Position numbers and translations under genes: made by a program. Below are positions 7,192 to 15,951 of a stretch of 36,789 bases of DNA, piece by piece. Source of the stretch: Candidatus Saccharimonadota bacterium (GTDB lineage Bacteria > Patescibacteriota > Saccharimonadia > Saccharimonadales > Saccharimonadaceae); NCBI GenBank assembly GCA_030529385.1, contig JAUMWY010000002.1, positions 24,134 to 60,922 of the forward strand, given 5' to 3'. Position 1 is the stretch's first letter. Each line of letters begins with the position of its first letter. A model generated the notes under the pieces. It worked only from the letters and a program-made list of their open reading frames with translations, was not told the DNA's origin and searched no databases.

Positions 7192-7592
7192 TGGCGGTGC
7201 GCGTTTCTCGGCGAAAATTAGCGATGCATGCAGCTGATCGATTGGTTCAGGGCGATGCGGCGGTGCTTGATGAAGTCGCTGCGCTTTTAAAGACTGAGAA
7301 GCGCGCGCGTGACATTGACCTATTGGTGGCGGCTATTGAAGCTGAGCTGGCGGCGCGCGGTGTTGTGGTGGCGATAGTTGAGTCAGCCCGAGCGCTGACT
7401 GGTGAGGCGCGGGCAGCGGTGACTGAGCTGGTGGCGGCTGATGCTGATGCAACGGTGCAGCTGCGCGAAGTGGTGCGGCCGGAGCTGATTGGCGGCGTGA
7501 AAATCACGACGCCGACGGCGGTGCTTGATATGACTATCGCTAAAAAACTAAACGACCTCAGGGCGAACAACAAATCAGGAGGAAATGAATGA
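7191..7592 (+). CDS. atpH: ATP synthase F1 subunit delta (short form)
   Basis: This 133-aa subunit links the b stalk to the top of the alpha3beta3 head. The conserved C-terminal part ([31 protein letters not shown]) matches delta/OSCP. At 133 residues the protein is clearly shorter than usual bacterial delta (~175-180), so the N-terminal helical domain is reduced. Both ends overlap neighbours: one base with atpF and four with atpA (ATGA), so translation is coupled. Confidence 0.88.
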   Translation: MAVRVSRRKLAMHAADRLVQGDAAVLDEVAALLKTEKRARDIDLLVAAIEAELAARGVVVAIVESARALTGEARAAVTELVAADADATVQLREVVRPELIGGVKITTPTAVLDMTIAKKLNDLRANNKSGGNE

Positions 7593-9115
7593 GTAAGATT
7601 GATGTGACGGAATTGTCCAAAGCCCTGCGTGATAAAATCGCGCAGCTGGAGACCAGCGAGGGGTTGGAAGACGCTGGCGTGGTCATTCGCGTTGGTGACG
7701 GCGTGGCATGGGTGCACGGTTTGACGAAGGCTGGCGCTTCAGAAGTGCTAGAAATTGAAACTGCTGACGGTGTGGCCGAGGCCTTTGCGCTGAACCTGAT
7801 GGAGGATGAAATCGGTGCCGTGATTTTGGGCGGCGAGGAAAAGGTCAAGGCCGGTGCGCGAGTGCGTCGCAAGGGCGATATTTTGACTGTGCCGGTCGGC
7901 GAGGAATTATTGGGCCGAGTGGTTGACCCGCTAGGTCGGCCATTGGATGGTGGTCCAGCCATTAAAACCAAGCAGCGCGGCTTAGTGGAGCGCCCAGCTG
8001 TCGGTGTAATGGGCCGTAAGTCGGTGCACGAGCCGCTGATGACTGGTATTATGGCGATTGACGCGATGTTCCCGATTGGTCGCGGCCAGCGTGAGTTGAT
8101 TATTGGCGACCGTCAGACCGGTAAAACCGCCATCGCTATTGATACGATGATTAACCAGGCGCGCCAAAAGACCGGCGTGGTTAATGTCTATGTGGCGATT
8201 GGTCAGAAGTTGTCAAAGATTGCCCGGTTGGTTGACCGCCTCAAGGAAGAGGGCGTGATGGAGCAGACCATTATCGTGGCGACTGGTCCATCGGACGCGG
8301 CCTCCCTGCTCTACCTAGCGCCGTATGCTGGCACGGCCATGGGCGAATATTTCCGTGACAAGGGTGAGCATGCCTTGATGATTTATGATGATCTGACCAA
8401 GCACGCCGTGGCCTACCGCCAGATGTCGCTGCTGCTGCGCCGCCCACCAGGACGTGAGGCGTATCCGGGCGATGTCTTCTACCTGCACTCTCGCTTGTTG
8501 GAGCGCTCAGCGAAATTGTCGGATGACTTAGGCGCTGGGTCACTCACTGCCCTGCCGATCATTGAAACGCAGGCGGGCGACATTTCAGCGTATATTCCGA
8601 CTAACGTGATCTCCATCACTGACGGGCAGATCTTCCTGGAAACTGACCTGTTCTATCAGGGTATTCGCCCGGCAATTTCGGCGGGTTTGTCGGTGAGCCG
8701 CGTCGGTGGCGCCGCTCAGACGAAGGCGGTGAAATCGGTTGGCGGTAACTTGAAGCTTGGCCTTTCACAGTTCCGTGAACTGGCCTCATTTGCCCAGTTT
8801 GGCTCAGACCTAGATGATGCTACCAAGGCGCAAATTGACCGCGGTCAGCGCTTGACCGAACTTTTGAAACAGCCGCAGTACCAGCCAATGAGCGTCTGGG
8901 AACAATTTGTTAGCATCCACGCAGTCACCAGCGGCGGCTTTGACAAAGTGCCAGTCGCTAAGGTGAAAGAAGCCCAAAGCGCTGTCTTGACGAAGCTATG
9001 GACGGCTCATAAGGACGCCATGCGCGAGCTGAACAAGGGTGATAAGCCAAGCGACGAAGCGCTGCAGCTGATTGACAAGGTGACCGCTGAGGCCGCGAAG
9101 GGCTTTGAGGAGTAA
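7589..9115 (+). CDS. atpA: ATP synthase F1 subunit alpha
   Basis: This 508-aa subunit is the non-catalytic nucleotide-binding part of the F1 head. Walker A is GDRQTGKT at residues 173-180, with the Walker B-like [16 protein letters not shown] downstream and the signature [17 protein letters not shown] near residue 370. Length is typical. It starts inside the atpH stop (ATGA) with AGGAGG seven bases upstream. atpG follows after 3 nt. Confidence 0.97.
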   Translation: MSKIDVTELSKALRDKIAQLETSEGLEDAGVVIRVGDGVAWVHGLTKAGASEVLEIETADGVAEAFALNLMEDEIGAVILGGEEKVKAGARVRRKGDILTVPVGEELLGRVVDPLGRPLDGGPAIKTKQRGLVERPAVGVMGRKSVHEPLMTGIMAIDAMFPIGRGQRELIIGDRQTGKTAIAIDTMINQARQKTGVVNVYVAIGQKLSKIARLVDRLKEEGVMEQTIIVATGPSDAASLLYLAPYAGTAMGEYFRDKGEHALMIYDDLTKHAVAYRQMSLLLRRPPGREAYPGDVFYLHSRLLERSAKLSDDLGAGSLTALPIIETQAGDISAYIPTNVISITDGQIFLETDLFYQGIRPAISAGLSVSRVGGAAQTKAVKSVGGNLKLGLSQFRELASFAQFGSDLDDATKAQIDRGQRLTELLKQPQYQPMSVWEQFVSIHAVTSGGFDKVPVAKVKEAQSAVLTKLWTAHKDAMRELNKGDKPSDEALQLIDKVTAEAAKGFEE

Positions 9116-9118
9116 TCC

Positions 9119-11441
<2,323 letters not shown>

Positions 11442-11442
<1 letters not shown>

Positions 11443-11867
11443 TGCAACTCAAGTTAGTGACGCTGTCCGGTGTCAAACTTGATGAGGCGATTTATTCGGC
11501 GGCCATTCCGACACGCGACGGCGTCATCGGCGTGTTTCCGAGCCACGAACCGCTGGTAACGCTGGCCGAGTCCGGCGTTATCGCGGTGCGCCGCCATAAG
11601 GATGATCGTGATGACGAGCTGGAATATTTTGCGATTTCTGGCGGCGTGGTTGAAGTTAACCATACGGCGATTACCATTTTGGTGGACGAGGCGGATCACG
11701 GCGACGATATCATTGAAGCCGAGACCAAGTCGGCACTAGAGCGCGCCCTGAAGCAGCGTGACGAGGCAGAAACGCAGATTGAGCGCGAAAAGGCGCATCA
11801 GCTGATTGATCGCCATATGGTGCGGCTGAAAGTGGCTGATTTGCAGCGGCGCAAGCGGAAGCGCTAG
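11442..11867 (+). CDS. atpC: ATP synthase F1 subunit epsilon
   Basis: This 141-aa protein has an N-terminal beta-sandwich (VTLSGVKLDEAIYSAAIPTRDGVIGVFPSHEPL) and a C-terminal two-helix part (ALERALKQRDEAETQIEREKAH) that can inhibit ATP hydrolysis. It ends with a basic tail (RRKRKR). The ATG overlaps the atpD stop by one base (TAATG). It is the last gene of the operon; only 2 nt separate its stop from the convergent kinase-like gene, and no hairpin terminator is visible there. Confidence 0.93.
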
Positions 11868-11869
11868 CA

Positions 11870-12670
11870 CTAGTTCAGAAGAGTATCCTGTATTGCCGAT
11901 CGCACTTCGTTGTGTTTCTTTGCCGAGAAAGAGCCTCGCAACACCTCAAGGTATGGGTCAAGGAAATAGTGCCGTACATCATGACTACTGATGCCCTCAC
12001 CGTGAATATGCCACGGGAGGGTGTCGATATATGATATAAGGTCGCCAAGTATGCCTCGGTGGCCTTTATTGAAGTACGATGACGACAAATCAATTGCCCA
12101 CGCACTGTGCGTATCCAAGTGAAATGCAGTATTTTTTATTTGCGCATCTCCGTGTGCGACACCTGCCCCGTGCAGGCTTGAAAGAGTTAGTGCGCCAAGT
12201 CCCAGGACGGATAACAGCTGCTCGCGGTTGTCAGTATGGTCGGTAATGGCATCGCAGCTTACGACCGACTGTTCGAATTGCGTAATGGTATAGAGGCTGT
12301 GTCGATCTCGCAGAAAGCCGAGTGGCTCAAAAGTAGGAATCGCTCCTTTGTCGTTGAGGTGCTGTGCGATGTAGAACTCATTCAGCGCGGCAGCAGGAGT
12401 GTCTTGTGGCTTTAGAGCAACTGGAATCCTTGCAGTATCGGTTGTCAGATCGCCAAAGCAAATGCCACTTGTTGCGTCATCTCGCCCGTCAAAGTAGTCG
12501 TCGATCGGTGTGAAATACCAAGAGGATGAGGAGTCTGTTGTGCTGGTAGGTAGTCCGATCTCGGCTATTAGTAGGGACTTGTCAGGCATCTTCTCGACAA
12601 GTTGGCGTACTTTTCGCTTCGGCGTATGTGTTGGTAGGGTATCGTGAAGCTGTAGACGTGGCTGTAACAT
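11870..12670 (-). CDS. Kinase-fold (APH/LPS-kinase-like) protein of unknown substrate
   Basis: This 266-aa protein carries a full set of eukaryotic-like/aminoglycoside-phosphotransferase-type kinase landmarks: VALK (Lys87), a following Glu98 helix position, H173-G174-D175 with N180 (catalytic loop), and Asp194 in WAIDLSS in the DFG position. No Gly-rich loop of the classical kind is obvious, and there is no TM segment. The substrate is unknown; lipid-saccharide or small-molecule phosphorylation would fit this fold. The ATG at 12670 lies six bases behind TATAAT. It converges on atpC with a 2-nt gap. Confidence 0.7.
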   Translation of the reverse strand: MLQPRLQLHDTLPTHTPKRKVRQLVEKMPDKSLLIAEIGLPTSTTDSSSSWYFTPIDDYFDGRDDATSGICFGDLTTDTARIPVALKPQDTPAAALNEFYIAQHLNDKGAIPTFEPLGFLRDRHSLYTITQFEQSVVSCDAITDHTDNREQLLSVLGLGALTLSSLHGAGVAHGDAQIKNTAFHLDTHSAWAIDLSSSYFNKGHRGILGDLISYIDTLPWHIHGEGISSHDVRHYFLDPYLEVLRGSFSAKKHNEVRSAIQDTLLN

Positions 12671-12676
12671 ACTTAT

Positions 12677-12705
12677 ATTATATCACAAAATATATAAAAA
12701 GTAAA
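12677..12705 (-). promoter_or_regulatory. Promoter of the kinase-like gene (leaderless geometry)
   Basis: TTTACT (12705-12700), 17-nt spacer, TATAAT (12682-12677), six bases to ATG. It shares ATTTTGTGATATAATA with the promoter at 4580. Confidence 0.65.
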
Positions 12706-12708
12706 TAG

Positions 12709-12843
12709 CTACCCGCCGCAGTGGCGACACTTGCGGCCGTTCGGCCGATTTGGCGATACTGATAGTAACGGCGACTGATAGAGAGAATCCTGCGCCTACG
12801 AGTGAGAGTATTGTGCAAGTGATGCCCTCTTTCGTTTCGTCAT
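12709..12843 (-). pseudogene. Small 44-codon frame interrupted by one TAG
   Basis: Behind a TGCTATACT box (12861-12853) and a 9-nt gap an ATG opens MTKRKRASLAQYSHS, meets TAG at 12798-12796, and continues in the same frame with AQDSLYQSP and a plausible ending (RPNGRKCRHCG, a Cys-x2-Cys tail), then stops at 12709. Promoter spacing matches smpB and other real genes here. It may be a nonsense-mutated small Cys protein, a 15-residue peptide followed by leader sequence, or chance. No sequence support beyond geometry and the Cys motif. Confidence 0.3.
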
Positions 12844-12885
12844 GATGCTGGCAGTATAGCATGCCTTTAGGCTGTGGCGAGAGGG

Positions 12886-13953
12886 CTAGGATCGGAATGC
12901 GGCAATAAGGGCGCGGACTTCGTCGGTCGTTTTAGTGTGCATTAGTTGGTCACGCAGTTCTTTGGCGCCATCAAAATCACGGACATAGATTTTATAGAAG
13001 CGTTTTAGGGTTTCGTAGGGGCGACCAAGGGTTGGTTGCCATTCATCAAACAAATCAAGGTGGTAATTAAGGAGGTCGAGCAGTTCAGATTTGCGGGCAT
13101 CTGTGACGATCGCCACTACATTTTCCGAACAATCTGCAGTCCGAGCATCACCTGATGCACGGCGCGAAGCCGTTCGGGAAATGTCGGGTGGCGAAAAGGC
13201 ACGGGATGCTTCACTTGTCTCTGCATGCGCAAAACAAAACGGATCCTGAAATACGCCGCGGCCTATCATAAGGCCGTTGACGCCGGGGTGTTGCGCAGCC
13301 AGCTCCAGTCCATGCGCGCGGTCACGAATATCGCCGTTGATCGTCAGTAGTGTCTGCGGTGCCACTTCATCGCGCAGCCGCACAATATCATCAATCAATT
13401 CATAATGCGCCGGCACTTTGCTCATCTCTTTTTTGGTGCGCAGATGAATTGTCAGGTTAACAATATCCTGCTCCAGTAGCGTACGTAGCCACTCCCGCCA
13501 CTCATCAGTGTGTGTGTAGCCCAGCCGAGTTTTGACGCTGACTGGTAATCCGGCAGTTTTTGCCGCCGCAATCGCCGCCACCGCCACGCCTGGTCGGCGG
13601 ATGAGCGCTGCCCCGCCCGACTTGATTGCGGACTTTGCTGGACAGCCCATATTAATATCAATGCCATCATACCCCAGAGCTGCACAGTGCGCCGCAAACT
13701 GCTCCATATCGCCCGGCTCGCCGCCCCAAATCTGCGCCACGATTGGCGATTCGTTGTCGGTTTTGATGAGTCGCCCGGCAATCGCTTTATCGCCAGCATG
13801 CACCCAACCTGTGGCATTGGCAAATTCCGTGAAAAAAATATCCGGCCGCCCGGCTCGCGCCACTACCTGCCGAAATACTACATCAGTCACCGCCTCCATG
13901 GGGGCCAGCGCAAAAAAGGGCTGCGGTAGGGTGTGCCAAAATGGTTGCTGCAT
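12886..13953 (-). CDS. tRNA-dihydrouridine synthase (Dus family)
   Basis: This 355-aa FMN-dependent enzyme reduces specific uridines in tRNA D-loops using NADPH. TIM-barrel signatures are LAPMEAVTDVVFR at the start, DINMGCPAKSAIKSGGAAL with the proton-donor Cys104, SVKTRLGY, and LMIGRGVFQDP for phosphate binding; the C-terminal helical tRNA-binding domain follows. Between about residues 243 and 286 a Ser/Ala/Arg-rich stretch (SEASRAFSPPDISRTASRR) interrupts the usual join to the helical domain and is hairpin-rich at DNA level. The ATG overlaps the Fic gene's stop (TAATG), so its translation is probably coupled to it. Which Dus class (A, B or C) it is cannot be settled here. Confidence 0.92.
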   Translation of the reverse strand: MQQPFWHTLPQPFFALAPMEAVTDVVFRQVVARAGRPDIFFTEFANATGWVHAGDKAIAGRLIKTDNESPIVAQIWGGEPGDMEQFAAHCAALGYDGIDINMGCPAKSAIKSGGAALIRRPGVAVAAIAAAKTAGLPVSVKTRLGYTHTDEWREWLRTLLEQDIVNLTIHLRTKKEMSKVPAHYELIDDIVRLRDEVAPQTLLTINGDIRDRAHGLELAAQHPGVNGLMIGRGVFQDPFCFAHAETSEASRAFSPPDISRTASRRASGDARTADCSENVVAIVTDARKSELLDLLNYHLDLFDEWQPTLGRPYETLKRFYKIYVRDFDGAKELRDQLMHTKTTDEVRALIAAFRS

Positions 13954-14873
13954 TATGCCACCATCCTTTCATTTGCGATGATACTCTCAGCGATAAACAG
14001 CCGCAGCGCATCTAATTCATTATGCATCTGTGCTCGCTCGAGGTAGGTGTAATATGCCCGCTTGCGTTCTTTGACGACGAGTGGTGGCATGAGTCCTAGC
14101 TGCAGGGCTTGAGCAAACAGCAGCAGTCGCCCAGTTCGGCCATTGCCATCGTTAAACGGATGAATTTGCTCAAAAGTGGCATGCGTGCGTGCCAGCCACT
14201 CAATGCGATGTTCTGTCGGGGGCGTATTCATATCATGTATAAGATCAGTCATTTTGTCGACAATGCGCAGATGGTTCACCGTAGTGACGCGGCTGCCCAT
14301 AATGCGCACACCGTGGCGACGATATAGGCCGGCATCAGACACTAGAGTATTCATCAGCCGTACATGCGTCTGTAGAATCAGCTCCTCGCTCCATTGAAAT
14401 GCGTCGGCTTGGTCGTGTAGTGTATCAAGCAGAAAATACAGCGCCGTTCGGTGATTGCGCGCCTCAATTTGCTCGCGGGCTGTTTTGTTCGCCAATACGC
14501 GATTATCATCGCTCAGCACTTCCTTGACATCCGCCAGCGTCATGGTGCTGCCCTCGATAGCGTTGGTGTGGTAGGTTAACTGGAGTGTCAGCGCATCGAG
14601 GAGATTTTGATTCGCCAGCAGTGTCTTAACTGTCATGCGCTTACTGAGGGCAGTGGTTTCAGTAGTGGCAAGCTCAGTCTCGCTAATATCGCTCCGCCCC
14701 GTCACCTCCTGGTGGAGTAGCTGAATGGCAGTTTGGTTTTTGGTGCGCGGCGACATATGGCCGTGCAGCCAGGCGCTGAGCGTACGCACTGGGACATCGA
14801 GTCGCCGCGCCAGCTGCTCCTGTGTCATACCGGTGTGGAGAATAATGTCCTGTAGTAACTGCGCTGCGTTCAT
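13953..14873 (-). CDS. Fic-domain protein with N-terminal HTH
   Basis: This 306-aa protein begins with an XRE-like helix-turn-helix (TQEQLARRLDVPVRTLSAWLHG, residues 17-38). The Fic domain has the complete catalytic motif H238-PFNDGNGRTG-R249, which transfers AMP (or a similar nucleotide moiety) to a protein hydroxyl. An inhibitory-type motif T103-NAI-E107-G108 upstream of the core fits class II autoinhibited Fic proteins. The HTH suggests it represses its own promoter, where a 10-bp direct repeat and a palindrome are present. It is the first gene of a two-gene unit with the Dus gene. Targets cannot be predicted. Confidence 0.9.
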   Translation of the reverse strand: MNAAQLLQDIILHTGMTQEQLARRLDVPVRTLSAWLHGHMSPRTKNQTAIQLLHQEVTGRSDISETELATTETTALSKRMTVKTLLANQNLLDALTLQLTYHTNAIEGSTMTLADVKEVLSDDNRVLANKTAREQIEARNHRTALYFLLDTLHDQADAFQWSEELILQTHVRLMNTLVSDAGLYRRHGVRIMGSRVTTVNHLRIVDKMTDLIHDMNTPPTEHRIEWLARTHATFEQIHPFNDGNGRTGRLLLFAQALQLGLMPPLVVKERKRAYYTYLERAQMHNELDALRLFIAESIIANERMVA

Positions 14874-14920
14874 ATCATGATGATACTAAAACATTATGTT
14901 GTTTGTCAAATATCATGATG
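14873..14920 (-). promoter_or_regulatory. Promoter/operator of the HTH-Fic gene
   Basis: Minus-strand TTGACA (14909-14904), 18-nt spacer, TATCAT (14885-14880), six bases to ATG. TATCATGATG occurs at 14873-14882 and 14911-14920, flanking the promoter, each containing the palindrome ATCATGAT. AACATTATGTT, another palindrome, lies in the spacer (14890-14900). This is a convincing operator layout for the HTH of the Fic protein. Confidence 0.65.
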
Positions 14921-14930
14921 TTTCTTGCAA

Positions 14931-14976
14931 AGGAAAATCCCCCGTAGCTACCACGCCATTGTGGCGGCTACGGGGG
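14931..14976 (-). terminator. Terminator of the large RNA
   Basis: CCCCCGTAGC/GCTACGGGGG (14939-48 and 14967-76) forms a 10-bp stem with an inner CCAC/GTGG pairing. On the minus strand it is followed by ATTTTCCTTT. Confidence 0.65.
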
Positions 14977-15301
14977 TGTGTCCCAATTCTCGGGGGTAAA
15001 AGAATCGGGACGGGTATCCTCAAGCGGTTCTGTGCGCGTCGTCGTTGACGGCATGAAGCTCGCTTGAGGAGGATTAAGGGATGTTTCAGGATTACTATCC
15101 TGGCGGCCAGGTAGGCGCTTACAAAACATCCCCGATGACTACGGTTATGCATTCTCCTGGAGCTGGAGAGTTCCGTAGTCATATCGCCCGCGCTTGCCGT
15201 GTTGCGCGACCTGGCGGCGATTGTTGGCGGACTCTGGTGCCGTTGCGTCCAATATACGATACTTGTATACCGGGAAACGATCACCAGAGTCCTGTGGACA
15301 C

Positions 15302-15320
15302 GGCGGGAGTTGAACCCGCC
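15302..15320 (-). other. T-arm-like hairpin inside the large RNA
   Basis: On the minus strand GGCGGG-TTCAACT-CCCGCC has a 7-nt loop identical to the T loop of many tmRNAs, followed by GTGTCCACA. No matching 5' acceptor/D-arm half or tag frame was found, so it is recorded as a mimic or relic rather than a tmRNA end. Confidence 0.5.
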
Positions 15321-15877
15321 CGGTCAATGGTTAGCTGATTCAAAAATGAATAAGCATCGCCCTGACCGACACAGCCTCTCTATAGTATCTCCGTTGATAG
15401 TTATAGAGCTAGCGCATGCCCTGATTCTTTTCTGGGTTACCAGCTGGATGAATCAATCCAGGGGCGGACGAACGCCCTTTTGCTGAGCTCGGGGCTCAGC
15501 GGTGCCGAGGTTGCACGACCTCGGTCGCCGCATGACAACTCTAGACCTCATTGTCTAGGGCTGTCGGAGGCGGTATTAGGCTTGGCCCGTCCCGCCACAC
15601 CGGGAGCAGGGGCTAGAACCCCAGCTCCCGCGGCCACCGACACCGTAGGTGCCGGTTCCTCCGCAGGCGGAGCAGACCTTGCCCGCCTGCTCCGCCGCCT
15701 CGCGGCGGCGGTCGTCGTCAGACTTAAACAAAGGGTTCTCACCCCCTCACCGCCGCAGGTCGCGGCATAGAAAAAGAGCGAACCCTCTGTTAAACAGCGC
15801 CTTCGTGCAGGGCGCTGCCTTGGTTTGGCTTTTCACCATCCCGAGGAAAATCGCTCACTGAACAAAAGCTTAATATA

Positions 15878-15906
15878 TATATATCATACTGGACTAAAAA
15901 AGTCAA
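15878..15906 (-). promoter_or_regulatory. Promoter of the large structured RNA
   Basis: TTGACT (15906-15901), 17-nt spacer, TATATA (15883-15878) on the minus strand, giving a predicted start near 15871. A second TATACT box lies upstream at 15923-15918. Confidence 0.6.
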
Positions 15907-15951
15907 CAAATTTCTACAGTATAACGCTGTTTGTCAATACCATCGCCCCTG

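Larger units (their letters stand above)
14931..15871 (-). ncRNA. Large, highly structured RNA (~0.94 kb), family not recognised
   Basis: No credible protein frame exists here, but over 20 hairpins follow one another. Perfect stems include 14939-48/14967-76 (10 bp), 15017-26/15061-70 (10), 15078-86/15124-32 (9), 15135-44/15173-82 (10), 15229-39/15282-92 (11), 15302-07/15315-20, 15482-88/15494-500, 15505-11/15518-24, 15601-07/15624-30, 15663-70/15683-90, 15692-99/15704-11 and 15795-801/15811-17. Strand: on the minus strand the 15692-15711 loop reads GCGA (GNRA type), and two imperfect stems (14982-90/15001-09 and 15727-37/15781-91) contain G-U pairs that would be A-C mismatches on the plus strand. 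A TTGACT-N17-TATATA promoter and a terminal hairpin with a U-rich tail bracket it. Highly conserved tmRNA and RNase P signatures were sought and not found. It could be more than one RNA. Confidence 0.65.

Noticed and set aside
12670-12885. Regulatory RNA in the gap before the Dus gene
   Set aside because: Only short local pairings (GGCCG/CGGCC) are seen; the interrupted frame explains the promoter-like box better.
15292-15660. tmRNA (ssrA) on the minus strand
   Set aside because: A T-arm with TTCAACT is present, but no 5' acceptor complement, no TTCGAC-type D loop and no tag ending in Ala-Ala followed by stop could be found. It is kept as an alternative only.
15480-15770. Open frames in the structured region (both strands)
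   Set aside because: Ala/Pro/Arg-rich translations come from GC-rich stems, with no ribosome-binding site or recognisable domain.
14931-15871. RNase P RNA
   Set aside because: The conserved GAGGAAAGTCC and ACAGAACCCGGCTTA-type boxes are missing. ACAGAACCGC near 15030 is too partial.
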